From: Anaerolineaceae bacterium
Lineage (GTDB): Bacteria > Chloroflexota > Anaerolineae > Anaerolineales > Anaerolineaceae
NCBI GenBank assembly: GCA_011620555.1
Contig: WOYY01000025.1
Span: forward strand, 35,843 to 99,842
Reading direction: 5' to 3'
Length of the DNA: 64,000 nucleotides
In this document: piece by piece, positions 25,981 to 34,668 of the stretch
How the letters are laid out: every line of letters begins with the position of its first letter
Position numbering within the stretch: position 1 is the first letter of the stretch
The notes under the pieces: generated by a model
Told to the model about the DNA's origin: nothing
Databases searched by the model: none
What the model saw: only the letters and a program-made list of their open reading frames with translations
Position numbers and translations under genes: made by a program

Positions 25981-26874
25981 CTATCCTTTGACAGCCCCCT
26001 GAGTCAGCCCGCCCACAATCTGATCCTGCAGGATCAGGTAGATGACCATGATCGGCAGCGCGCCGATCAACGCGCCGGCGGAGAAAACGCCCCACCGCTG
26101 ATCGAACTGCGCCCCAGCGAAGATCTGCAAACCAACCATCAAAGTGTATTGCTCGCTGGTCTTCAATAAAACCCGGGCCAGGATGAATTCACCATAGGTG
26201 CTGATGTAATTGATGATCGCAATCACGATCAGGATCGGCCGCAGCAAAGGCAGGATCAGCTTGGTAAAGATCTGCCAGCTGGTTGCGCCCTCTACCATGG
26301 CCGATTCATCAATATCGCGGGGAACCGTGTCCATATACCCCTTCATCAGCCAAATGTTCAATCCCATTGCGCCGCCGAGATAAACCAGGATCAACCCGGC
26401 GTGGGTGTTGAGGCCGATGAACGGAATGACATCATCGATCTGAGAGATCATCAGGAAGGTCGCCACCAAAGCTAACAGAGTGGGAAAGACCTGGATCAAC
26501 AAAATGGCTCTGAGCATTGTCTTGCGGCCCTTAAAGCGGAACCGAGAGAAAGCATAGGCTGCAACGGTTGTGATTGTCAGGGATAAAACGGACGTGATGC
26601 CTGCAATCTTGATGGAATTGAAAAACCAACGCCAGAAGGGGAAATCACCCGAGGCCGCCAGCTGCTGGTAATTGCCAAAGCCGAGATGGGCTGGGATCAG
26701 GGTCTGGGTTGCGAGCGATCCCGTGGGGTTAAAGGAGGCCGAAATCACCCAGAGGATGGGAAAGATTGAGAAAATGATCAGGACGAAGGCCACGATCAGG
26801 CGGACCCCGATGCTGATCTTGCGCCGAGCGCTTTGGGACTTGAAAGGTTTCTGTTTCTTATCCATCTCAGACAT
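25981..26874 (-). CDS. Oligosaccharide ABC transporter permease, MalG/GanQ type
   Basis: An inner-membrane CUT1 permease. I start it at 26874 (MSEMDKKQKPFKSQ), which has GGAGG about 9 nt upstream and overlaps the MalF-type gene by 8 nt; the track start at 26934 adds 20 residues of MalF shadow. The 297 aa protein has six membrane helices, an EAA loop (RDIDESAMVEGATSWQIFTKLILP) and the typical end GGLTQGAVKG. It pairs with the long MalF-type subunit and, from the adjacent GH53 gene, probably carries galacto-oligosaccharides, as GanQ does in Bacillus. Maltodextrin is an alternative. Confidence 0.92.
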   Translation of the reverse strand: MSEMDKKQKPFKSQSARRKISIGVRLIVAFVLIIFSIFPILWVISASFNPTGSLATQTLIPAHLGFGNYQQLAASGDFPFWRWFFNSIKIAGITSVLSLTITTVAAYAFSRFRFKGRKTMLRAILLIQVFPTLLALVATFLMISQIDDVIPFIGLNTHAGLILVYLGGAMGLNIWLMKGYMDTVPRDIDESAMVEGATSWQIFTKLILPLLRPILIVIAIINYISTYGEFILARVLLKTSEQYTLMVGLQIFAGAQFDQRWGVFSAGALIGALPIMVIYLILQDQIVGGLTQGAVKG

Positions 26875-28462
26875 TTTCACTGACCTCCTCCCACATCTTG
26901 GTGTAATTGAACTGGATGAGGGTGATCGTACCAACGATAAAGAAGATCACGATTGTGATCGCAGCTGCAAAGCCATAGTCCACACCCCGGCTGGCGGAGA
27001 ATGCCAGGTTATAGACATAACTGATCAAAATATCCGTATGCCCGGCGGGCGTTGGCGTATTGGCCATCGGCGGACCGCCGCCATTAAAGATGTAGATCAG
27101 GTTGAAGTTGTTGAAGTTGAACACAAACGACGATATCAGCAAGGGCCCCACGGCTACAAGCAAAAGCGGGAAAGTGATCTTCCAAAACTTCTGCCAGCCA
27201 TTAGCGCCATCCACCTGAGCGGCGTCATAGTACTCATCGGGTATGGATTGCAAGGCGCCGCTGCTGATCAACATAAAGTAGGGGTAACTCAACCAGAGGT
27301 TGATGATGATCACGGCCACCTTGGCCCACCACTGATCCGTGAACCAGGGCGGCGCCCAGCCAATCAGGTTCTCCAGCACCCGAGAGATCACGCCCAGCTC
27401 CGGGTTGAGCATCCCGCGCCAGACCAAAATCGTGAGCAGGGCCGGCACGGTATAGGGAACGATCAACAATGAGCGGATCAATTTCTTCAGGGGAAAACCA
27501 GGGTCATTGAACAGGACCGCAATCAGCAGGCCAAGGGCAAAGTTCAACACCAGACTGATCCCGGCAAAGCTGAAGTTCCAGACAATGATTCGTACCAACG
27601 GCCCGCGCAAGGCAGGGCTGACGAAGAAGCGTTTGAAGTTCTCCAGGCCGATGTTGGCAATAAAGCCCGGTTTCAATACCTCGCCCGTGGGTGAGGAAAA
27701 AGTGCCGCGCAGGTTGGAATAGACCGTTCCATCCTCCTGGTCGATCATCACATCCCTCTCAGGATCATACACATACTTTTGGACCAGTTCAGCCGCCTCT
27801 TGCGGCGATCGGACCTGGATCGTTTTGTCTTCCTGACCAAAAAGGATATTTGAAAGGTTCGGGTCGGTCGCCGCGAGGATGGAGTTCAACCTTTGATAAC
27901 CTTCAATTGTCACGGGAATGCCATCGGCATCCAGTTCGCCGATCCCGGCCTGCCCTGGCACGGGCTGGGCGATCAACTCACCTTCTGTCGCCAGGTAAGG
28001 TTGGCCTTCGGCGTCAATCAACCAGAGGGCATAGTCACCCGAATCGGATTTGAATGCCGTCCAGGAATAGGCTTTGCTATCTTCCGGCAGGTACTTGATC
28101 TCCAAAATATGTTGAATGGCCAGCTCTTCGGTGATCAGGTGGCCTTCACCATAGTTCGTAAAAGAAACCCAAACCGTAAACAGGATGGGATAAATCGTGA
28201 ACAGAGCCATCAACACCAGGCCGGCCACCATCCAGCGCAGGGGATAAGCCTTCTTAACCAATAAAATAATATTCACGGCCAGGGCGATCGCGAAAAAAGC
28301 CGCAGCCAGCGGAGTATATCCCAAGGATACAAATTGGCTGATGACCCAGCCAACCGCTGCATCCCCAACCAACAGCAGAATAATTATTATCAACTGAGAT
28401 GATACCGTCTTAGGTAAAAAAGCCGGTTTTTTCCGATTTCCCAAAGGGGTACTAGATGCCAT
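26867..28462 (-). CDS. Oligosaccharide ABC transporter permease, MalF/GanP type
   Basis: A 531 aa permease of the long MalF kind. Several helices come first (residues 20-100). An extracytoplasmic domain of about 160 residues, like the MalF P2 loop, follows (SKAYSWTAFKSDSGDYALWL ... IQVRSPQEAAELVQKY), and the core permease lies from about residue 270. The EAA loop is PDEYYDAAQVDGANGWQKFWKITFP. The P2-like loop normally contacts the binding protein. A GGAGG ribosome site lies 8 nt before the ATG. The hairpin at 28502-28532 separates it from the binding-protein gene. Confidence 0.93.
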   Translation of the reverse strand: MASSTPLGNRKKPAFLPKTVSSQLIIIILLLVGDAAVGWVISQFVSLGYTPLAAAFFAIALAVNIILLVKKAYPLRWMVAGLVLMALFTIYPILFTVWVSFTNYGEGHLITEELAIQHILEIKYLPEDSKAYSWTAFKSDSGDYALWLIDAEGQPYLATEGELIAQPVPGQAGIGELDADGIPVTIEGYQRLNSILAATDPNLSNILFGQEDKTIQVRSPQEAAELVQKYVYDPERDVMIDQEDGTVYSNLRGTFSSPTGEVLKPGFIANIGLENFKRFFVSPALRGPLVRIIVWNFSFAGISLVLNFALGLLIAVLFNDPGFPLKKLIRSLLIVPYTVPALLTILVWRGMLNPELGVISRVLENLIGWAPPWFTDQWWAKVAVIIINLWLSYPYFMLISSGALQSIPDEYYDAAQVDGANGWQKFWKITFPLLLVAVGPLLISSFVFNFNNFNLIYIFNGGGPPMANTPTPAGHTDILISYVYNLAFSASRGVDYGFAAAITIVIFFIVGTITLIQFNYTKMWEEVSENV

Positions 28463-28501
28463 ACCACCGCCTCCTCAATATGAAATCGTGCCGAGATATA
28501 A

Positions 28502-28532
28502 AATGAAGGCCGGGATAAACCCGGCCTTCATT
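28502..28532 (-). other. Stem-loop between binding-protein and permease genes
   Basis: AATGAAGGCCGGG and CCCGGCCTTCATT form a perfect 13 bp stem with a 5 nt loop. It lies 14 nt after the binding-protein stop codon and is followed on the minus strand by TTATAT. It could act as a partial terminator or protect the upstream mRNA. Confidence 0.85.
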
Positions 28533-28546
28533 ATCAATTTGCAATG

Positions 28547-30124
28547 TTATTCAACTGTGAATTCGACGAGATGTGTTTCTGGATCGTAGACAAATGTCAC
28601 GGTGCCATCGGCTGCCAAACTCAAAGTGTAGTTCGGGCCATCCTGTTCGCCGTTGGAGCCATAGTTCACGCCCCAGTCGCCATCGAGAGCAACCTTGAAT
28701 TCGTAATCGCCGGCGGGCAGGTCAACGGTCAGAGTGTACATGCCGTCATCGCCTTCGGTCATGCCGGTGGCTTCACAGGCCGGATCCCAGTCGGCGCCGC
28801 AGCCAGCCAGAGACTGGTAGGAGCCGGGCAGGTTAACCATGCCAACCAGAGCGCCCTTGATCAGGTCGCGGATCTGGGTCGAGGCGTCAACCATCGATTC
28901 TTCGGGGGTCAGATCGCCGGTCAGCGCCAGGGTAATGCCGTTATTCCAGGCGCTCCAGACGGAACCCATTTCAGGAATGTTGGGCATCGGGATGGCATTG
29001 GCGCCAGCCTGACCCATCGCCTTCAGGTCCTCATCGTCAGTCATCGCCAGAACGGATGAGTAAGCGGAGGGGCGGTTGCCGGTGATGTAAAGTTCTTCCA
29101 TCACAGAATCGGTGGCGATAAATTCGGTCAGGAAAGCCTGAGCCAAGAGGACGTTCTCACTAAAGGGGTTGATCAGGAAGCCCTGAACGCCCAGGAAGGG
29201 AGCGCCTTCATCGGGGAAGAAGGGAGCCACAGCATAGTTGACTCCACTGGCCCGGATGCGATCCAAAGCCCAGGGGCCGGCCATCAGGAAGGGGATATCG
29301 CCGGATTCGAACATGGCATGAGCCGTCTCATAATCTGTGGTTTCGGGCATCAGCCCGGCATTCACAGCATCAACCATCCACTGCACAGCCGCAATTTCGC
29401 CTTCACTATCCAAACCGATGTCATCGGGGTTCCAGGCGCCGTTCTCATCCTTGCCAAAGACATAACCGCCGAAAGCAGTTTGAATCGGGAAGGAATTATA
29501 GCCCGGATCGCCGCCAATGGCGATGGCGTATTGGACAAGGCCTTCATCCTGCAATTGCTGGCCGATTTCGAGAACTTCAGCCCAGGTTGTGGGGGGTTCG
29601 GGAACGAGGTCCGTGTTGTAGAAGAAACCGAGGTTTTCTGTGGCGTAGGGCATACCATAGAGGTTGCCATCAGTGTAGGTGAAGGCTTCCAAGGCGGAGC
29701 TCTCAAAATCGGCGGCTTTTTCGCCCAGATCAATGGGGGCAGCCAAACCGCTGTCGACCAGAGAGCCCAACCAGTCGTGCACACCGATGTAGATATCGGG
29801 GCCTTCACCAGCGGGGATCGCAATGATCACCTGGGAACGAATATCCTGAACAACGCCCAGGTCTTCAACAACCAGCTCAACGTTGTATTCATTCAGGAAT
29901 TCTTCTGCCAGACCCTGGAGGATCGGCGTCCGGGTGTCATCTGCCCAGATCCTCAAGGTCGCAACAGGTTCAACGACCGCTTCTGTCGGCTCTTCGGTCA
30001 CCACCGCTTCGGTCGCTGGGGGTTGCGTTTCAACGACCTCGGTAGGAGTGGCGCCTTGGCAGGCCGTCAAGCCCATGACCAGCACAAGGGCTAACGCGAA
30101 GGTAGTATACAATATTTTCTTCAT
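28547..30124 (-). CDS. Solute-binding lipoprotein fused to an X25-like carbohydrate-binding module
   Basis: The first gene of the operon. Residues 1-22 are a lipoprotein signal (lipobox LTAC). A T/E/V-rich linker follows, and residues about 55-415 are a MalE-type binding protein (RIWADDTRTPILQGLAEEF ... PFLMAGPWALDRIRASG ... PSAYSSVLAMTDD). Residues about 420-525 are an extra domain, LPGSYQSLAGCGADWDPAC ... LPAGDYEFKVALDGDWGVNYG ... DPETHLVEF, matching the X25 module known from bacterial pullulanases. This makes it about 110 aa longer than normal MalE. X25 modules usually occur in alpha-glucan enzymes, so either maltodextrin or galactan fragments may be the ligand. A strong AAAGGAG ribosome site precedes the ATG. 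Confidence 0.92.
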   Translation of the reverse strand: MKKILYTTFALALVLVMGLTACQGATPTEVVETQPPATEAVVTEEPTEAVVEPVATLRIWADDTRTPILQGLAEEFLNEYNVELVVEDLGVVQDIRSQVIIAIPAGEGPDIYIGVHDWLGSLVDSGLAAPIDLGEKAADFESSALEAFTYTDGNLYGMPYATENLGFFYNTDLVPEPPTTWAEVLEIGQQLQDEGLVQYAIAIGGDPGYNSFPIQTAFGGYVFGKDENGAWNPDDIGLDSEGEIAAVQWMVDAVNAGLMPETTDYETAHAMFESGDIPFLMAGPWALDRIRASGVNYAVAPFFPDEGAPFLGVQGFLINPFSENVLLAQAFLTEFIATDSVMEELYITGNRPSAYSSVLAMTDDEDLKAMGQAGANAIPMPNIPEMGSVWSAWNNGITLALTGDLTPEESMVDASTQIRDLIKGALVGMVNLPGSYQSLAGCGADWDPACEATGMTEGDDGMYTLTVDLPAGDYEFKVALDGDWGVNYGSNGEQDGPNYTLSLAADGTVTFVYDPETHLVEFTVE

Positions 30125-30262
30125 CCTTTGTCTCCTTTTATTGAGATAGACTGATAAACAAGCTTAAAAACCTTCTGTGGGGGATAGTGAATCACCAAAA
30201 TATAAACGAGAAGTCCCTCCTTCAAACTATCCAACCTTTATATGGCAAATGATCAACTCGTG

Positions 30263-30291
30263 TTGACATCACATGCGTCCAAGATTATAAA
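30263..30291 (+). promoter_or_regulatory. Promoter of the GH2-LacI genes
   Basis: A perfect TTGACA (30263-30268) and TATAAA (30286-30291) are spaced by exactly 17 nt, 87 nt upstream of the GH2 start. The rest of the 254-base gap 30125-30378 holds the divergent leader of the binding-protein gene and the repeat noted next. Confidence 0.8.
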
Positions 30292-30317
30292 TAATCCACT
30301 AGTAAAAGTCAAGCACA

Positions 30318-30340
30318 GACGGTATACCACGGACGGTATA
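30318..30340 (+). promoter_or_regulatory. Direct repeats in the GH2 leader, candidate operator
   Basis: GACGGTATA occurs twice with a 14 bp period (30318-30326, 30332-30340), and the first copy overlaps the palindrome GGTATACC. Lying about 20-40 nt after the expected transcription start, it is a reasonable binding site for the LacI-type regulator encoded downstream. Confidence 0.4.
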
Positions 30341-30378
30341 GATCCTCCACGGGTGCTCTTATAGGGATTAAACTACCA

Positions 30379-32565
30379 ATGAGACGTTTTGTCAACTTTA
30401 ACGACAATTGGCTGTTCGCGCCGGACCTGATCGGTCCTGAAATTCCCGATTCAGCCTTCAAGCCCGTCACGCTCCCCCACAGCAACCAGATTTTCGACCA
30501 TGCGGCGAATGTGGATAACCAGGATTATCAGTTCCTCTCAACCTATCGCAAACATTTTAAGCTCACCCTTCCCAATAGCCATTCCCAGGCTCTGCTCGAG
30601 TTTGAGGGGATCATGCTGGCGAGTTCGGTATTGCTGAACGGCGAACAGATCGCTGAAAACCTGGGCGGCTTCCAGCCTTTCACCCTCGACCTGACATCCC
30701 TGCTGCAGAATGGCGAAAACACCCTGACGGTGTATGTGGATTCCAGGGAGCGCAAAGACATCCCGCCCTATGGGCATTTGGTGGACTACCTCACCTTTGG
30801 CGGTATTTACCGTGAAGCCTCTCTAAAGATCGTGGACAGCGTCCATATTCAAGACATCTTCATCCGGACGGAGGATAACCTCAGTTCGCCCAAAGCGCTC
30901 TGCCAGGTGAGCCTGAGCCAGGCTGAACCCGGCCTTTCGGTCAGCGCTTCTCTTCTGGATTCGGGCGGCCATGTGTTGAAAACCTTGCAAAGCGAGGCCG
31001 ATGACTCCGAGGTCGAACTGGTTTTTGACGACCTGCCCGGTGTGCGGCTCTGGTCGCTCGACCACCCCAGGCTTTACACCCTGCAGGTCTCCCTCCACCG
31101 CAATGGGGAGCTGATTGACTCGGATTCCGCCCGTTTCGGTTTTAGAAGCGCAGAATTCATGCCCGATGGCGGCTTCTACCTCAACGGGGAAAGGGTCAAG
31201 CTCTTTGGCCTGAACCGCCATCAGTCCTACCCCTATATCGGCGCGGCCGCCCCGGCCCGCTTGCAGCGGCTGGATGCCGATATTCTCAAATTCAACCTGG
31301 CCTGCAACATCGTCCGCACCTCGCACTACCCTCAATCCCGCCATTTTCTGGACCGCTGTGACGAAATCGGCCTGCTGGTCTTTGAAGAGATCGCCGGCTG
31401 GCAGCACATCGGCGACGAAAAGTGGCAGAGACTGGTCCTGAATGACCTGAAAGCCATGATCGAGCGGGACCGCAACCGTCCGGCGATCATCCTCTGGGGG
31501 GTGCGGGTGAACGAATCGCCGGATAACGACCCCTTCTATCAAAAGACCAATGCCCTCGCCCACCAGTTGGAACCCTCCCGCCAGACCGGCGGCGTCCGCT
31601 GTTTCCTGGGCAGCAAGCTATTGGAAGACGTTTACACCTACAACGACTTCTCCAACACCGTCATTGACCCACCCGTGACGCCCTACCTGATCACGGAATT
31701 TGCCGGGCACATGTTCCCCACCAAGATCTGGGACCATGAGGAGCGTCTGATCGACCATGCCCTGCTGCATGCCCGCATCCAGGATGGACAGCTGGGCAAC
31801 CCCCGAATCGCAGGCGCGATCGGCTGGTGCGCTTTTGACTATGCCACCCATAAGGAATTCGGCTCGGGAGACCGGATCTGCTATCACGGCGTGATGGATA
31901 TCTACCGCCTGCCCAAATGGGCCGCCTACTTCTATCAAAGCCAGCAAGCCCCGGAACGGAAAATCGTCCTGCAGCCCGCCACCCACTGGACCATGGGAGA
32001 CCGTTCCGGCGGCGGCAACGACCCGCTGACGGTCTTCAGCAACTGCGACCAAGTTGAAGCCATCATCGGTGAAAGCCATCTGGGGCGGGTTAACCCGGAT
32101 TCAAAACACTACCCCCACCTCGCACATCCCCCCTTCACCCTGCCCATCCCCGAGAAATACAGCGCCTGGGGGCAATCAGAATTTTATGATCTGCAATTGG
32201 TCGGCTATCTCAACGGCGAAAAGGTGGCCGAACATTGGGTGGCCAGCCGGCAGCTGCCCACCCGTCTGGAACTGGCAACCGACACCGACCAGCTCAGCGC
32301 CGACGGGACGGATATGACCCGCCTGATCGTGCGGATCACCGACGCCTATGGCAATCCCCTGCCCTATGCCGCCAGCGTGATTCACTTCGAAGTGGAAGGC
32401 CCCGCTGACCTGATCGGTCAAAACCCCTTCCCCCTGATCGGCGGCCAGGCGGCGCTGCTGCTAAAAGCCCGTCAGGAACCCGGCGAGGTCCACATCAAAG
32501 CCCGGTGCGCGGGCTTGAACGAAGCTAAAATCCAAATGCACATTCAGAAGCCCTCCCCAGATTAA
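30379..32565 (+). CDS. Glycoside hydrolase family 2 (beta-galactosidase-like)
   Basis: A 728 aa exo-glycosidase without signal peptide, hence cytoplasmic. It has the GH2 order: sugar-binding jelly-roll domain (FNDNWLFAPDL ... VTLPHSN, residues 1-170), an immunoglobulin-like domain (170-275) and a TIM barrel from GFYLNGERVKLFGLNRHQSYP. Acid/base Glu is in ILWGVRVNESPD (about 379) and the nucleophile Glu in PYLITEFAGH (about 441). The C-terminus adds two beta domains; the last (LSADGTDMTRLIVRITDAYGNPLP) is an invasin/Big_1-like or DUF4982-type repeat. Beside a GH53 galactanase and oligosaccharide importer, beta-galactosidase activity on imported oligomers is the best guess; beta-glucuronidase-type specificity cannot be excluded. 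Confidence 0.9.
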   Translation: MRRFVNFNDNWLFAPDLIGPEIPDSAFKPVTLPHSNQIFDHAANVDNQDYQFLSTYRKHFKLTLPNSHSQALLEFEGIMLASSVLLNGEQIAENLGGFQPFTLDLTSLLQNGENTLTVYVDSRERKDIPPYGHLVDYLTFGGIYREASLKIVDSVHIQDIFIRTEDNLSSPKALCQVSLSQAEPGLSVSASLLDSGGHVLKTLQSEADDSEVELVFDDLPGVRLWSLDHPRLYTLQVSLHRNGELIDSDSARFGFRSAEFMPDGGFYLNGERVKLFGLNRHQSYPYIGAAAPARLQRLDADILKFNLACNIVRTSHYPQSRHFLDRCDEIGLLVFEEIAGWQHIGDEKWQRLVLNDLKAMIERDRNRPAIILWGVRVNESPDNDPFYQKTNALAHQLEPSRQTGGVRCFLGSKLLEDVYTYNDFSNTVIDPPVTPYLITEFAGHMFPTKIWDHEERLIDHALLHARIQDGQLGNPRIAGAIGWCAFDYATHKEFGSGDRICYHGVMDIYRLPKWAAYFYQSQQAPERKIVLQPATHWTMGDRSGGGNDPLTVFSNCDQVEAIIGESHLGRVNPDSKHYPHLAHPPFTLPIPEKYSAWGQSEFYDLQLVGYLNGEKVAEHWVASRQLPTRLELATDTDQLSADGTDMTRLIVRITDAYGNPLPYAASVIHFEVEGPADLIGQNPFPLIGGQAALLLKARQEPGEVHIKARCAGLNEAKIQMHIQKPSPD

Positions 32566-32650
32566 TTTCTTTCGATCAATCAATATTTAAAAAGTTCAGC
32601 CGAATCAATCCTGCCATCTATCAGCACTCCTTTGTTCGCAGGAAGCTTTT

Positions 32651-33697
32651 ATGACCCAGGAAGCCAAGATCATCACCCAAAAGGACGTCGCAAAATATGC
32701 GGGCGTTTCGCGCAGCGTTGTCTCCTATGTCCTCAATGATGGCCCGCGCATTGTGGCCCCGGAGACCCGCAAGAGGGTGCTGAAAGCCATCGAAAAGCTG
32801 GGCTACCATCCCAACAAAAATGCCCAGCGCCTGAAACTGGGCGCCTGCTCCGCCCAATGCTGCCTGGGAATCATCGCGGGGGGCAAAAGTTTCAATGTTT
32901 TGGAACGGTCCTACTACAATTCGATCCTGTCGGGCTTATTTGAGGAGGCTCACCGCCTGGGGCAGGCGGTCCGCTTTTTCAGCTTCTTTGAAGCGCTGAC
33001 CGATCCGGTATTCTTTAATAAGAATATCCACCCGGATGAAATCTCCTCCCTGATCTTGATCCTCCCCACCATGATCGAACCCGCGCCGGACTATGAACGG
33101 ATCCTGGACCAAATTGCCAAAAGGATCAAGAATGTGGTTTGCGTGGAGGAGACTATCAAAGGCTGGCCGACCGTGATCTTCGACCGGGCGCTGGCTGCCC
33201 AGCAGGCGGTGGAGCACCTGATCCACCTGGGCCACCAGCACATCGCCCACCTTGGCATTCGGGACGCCCGGCTGACGGGTTATCAGCAGACCCTCGAAAA
33301 GCACGGGCTGCACTATGACGAATCACTCGTCGCAATCCCCAACCCTTCCAAGATCCTGGTATCCTCCTATGAATTGACCCTTCAATTCCTGGAGCATAGT
33401 CCCCGGCCCACAGCCCTTTTCGCGGCCAGCGATGAGATCGCCATCAGCGCCATGGCCGCCCTGCATGACCAGGGCATCTCCGTCCCGCGTGAGATGGCCA
33501 TCACCTCCATTGATAATATCGACCTGGCCAGCATGGTCCGCCCCAGCCTGACCACAGTGGACGTGCCCAAGCGCCGGATGGCCTCCTTTGCGATGCAGAT
33601 CCTGATGATGAAACAGAAGTTCAATGACACCCAAAATGCGTCGATTGTCCTGCCGACGGAGTTGATCGTCCGCGAATCCTGCGGCGCAAATTTATAA
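32651..33697 (+). CDS. LacI-family transcriptional regulator
   Basis: A 348 aa repressor with the LacI helix-turn-helix at the N-terminus (ITQKDVAKYAGVSRSVVSYVLNDG) and hinge helix (HPNKNAQRLKLG). A periplasmic-binding-like sensor domain follows (IFDRALAAQQAVEHLIHLGHQHIAHLG ... TALFAASDEIAISAMAALHDQGISVPREMAI). It follows the GH2 gene on the same strand by 85 nt and probably controls the divergent galactan/oligosaccharide genes. The candidate site is the repeat at 30318-30340. An unusual cysteine cluster (GACSAQCCLG) sits at the start of the sensor domain. Confidence 0.92.
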   Translation: MTQEAKIITQKDVAKYAGVSRSVVSYVLNDGPRIVAPETRKRVLKAIEKLGYHPNKNAQRLKLGACSAQCCLGIIAGGKSFNVLERSYYNSILSGLFEEAHRLGQAVRFFSFFEALTDPVFFNKNIHPDEISSLILILPTMIEPAPDYERILDQIAKRIKNVVCVEETIKGWPTVIFDRALAAQQAVEHLIHLGHQHIAHLGIRDARLTGYQQTLEKHGLHYDESLVAIPNPSKILVSSYELTLQFLEHSPRPTALFAASDEIAISAMAALHDQGISVPREMAITSIDNIDLASMVRPSLTTVDVPKRRMASFAMQILMMKQKFNDTQNASIVLPTELIVRESCGANL

Positions 33698-33762
33698 GCT
33701 ACACGAAGCCCATGCTGGCGGCCGTCCGCTCGCTGCCTTCATTCCCCCTATTCCCCATACCT

Positions 33763-34659
33763 TCAATCCAGCGTCTTCGTCCAGAGTACGCCCTGACACA
33801 TTTCAAGGGGGTTCAGCGCCGCATACAAGCTGTTCGCCGCGTCATTCTTGGCGTCAGAGGCGAGACAGGCCAGGTTCAGCCCCATTTTTTGCATTTCGCT
33901 GAAACTTCGCAAGGCTATGGCCTGCGCAAGGCCCAGCCGTCAAAAAGCCGGATGGGTCCCCAACGGGGCAATTTCTCCCAACCCGGTTTCGGGATAGGGC
34001 CAAACCAAAGCGGTCGCCGCGTATTCCCCGGTGGGCGAGAGCGCCAGCAGGCCCAGCCGGGGATCATAATGCAGCGCGGAACTCTTCCCTCAATACCAGG
34101 CCTCATCCAGGGTCGCATCCCAAATCCTGTTTTCCAGGGTCCCCCTCGCCCCAGAATTGCCCTCCTCTGCCACCGAACTGAAGCGGAATCCAGAGGGCAG
34201 GGCCGCCTCCGGATAGCTGCGATTCAAATCGTAGATTCGCAGCTCTTCAACAATCCGCTGGGATTGGTATCCCCGCTGGCGGAAAACGCTCTGACGCCGG
34301 ACATCCCAATCAAAAGCCAAAACCGAGACCTCCCCTTTTTCGTTAGCCCAGTTTTCCTCCGTCCAGCCCAGCAAGCCATCCAGCAAAGCAGGGTCGTTTT
34401 CCAATGTTTGAGGGTGGATCAACCGCTTTCCCCGGATGAGGGCGCCCGTCAGCTGCCGGTCTTCATTTTGTCAGAGCCGGACCCTCTCCGTTAAATAGGT
34501 TTTCGGTTCCAGGTGGCGCGAACCCATATTCCAGTTCTCGGCCAGGGCCAAGCGCCAATGCCGAGGGCGGTGATCGCGGGAGGCGCTTTCCATCAGCAGG
34601 GCGCAGATCTCATCAAATTCCCGCCGGGTATGCTTATAGGGCAATGATGGGAAAGTCAA
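33763..34659 (-). pseudogene. GNAT acetyltransferase-like gene with three in-frame TGA codons
   Basis: One continuous frame of 298 codons runs from the ATG at 34659 (MTFPSLPYKHTRREFDEICA) to TGA at 33763. It is broken only by TGA at 34471-34473, 34090-34092 and 33940-33942; the track shows the pieces as separate ORFs. Reading through gives a tandem-GNAT-like protein ending LVWPYPETGLGEIAPLGTHPAF*RLGLAQAIALRSF. There the stop replaces an Arg expected in the acetyl-CoA loop (FRRxGLA), so a CGA-to-TGA change is likely. No frameshift is present, so the decay is recent or the codons are read through. It lies 9 nt after the deaminase gene and was probably cotranscribed with it. The plus-strand ORF 33712-34494 is a shadow. 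Confidence 0.75.
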
Positions 34660-34668
34660 GTGGGCGCT

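Noticed and set aside
33712-34494. 260 aa plus-strand ORF
   Set aside because: It is antisense to the GNAT pseudogene, whose frame shows recognisable acetyltransferase motifs, and its own sequence is low in family-like features.
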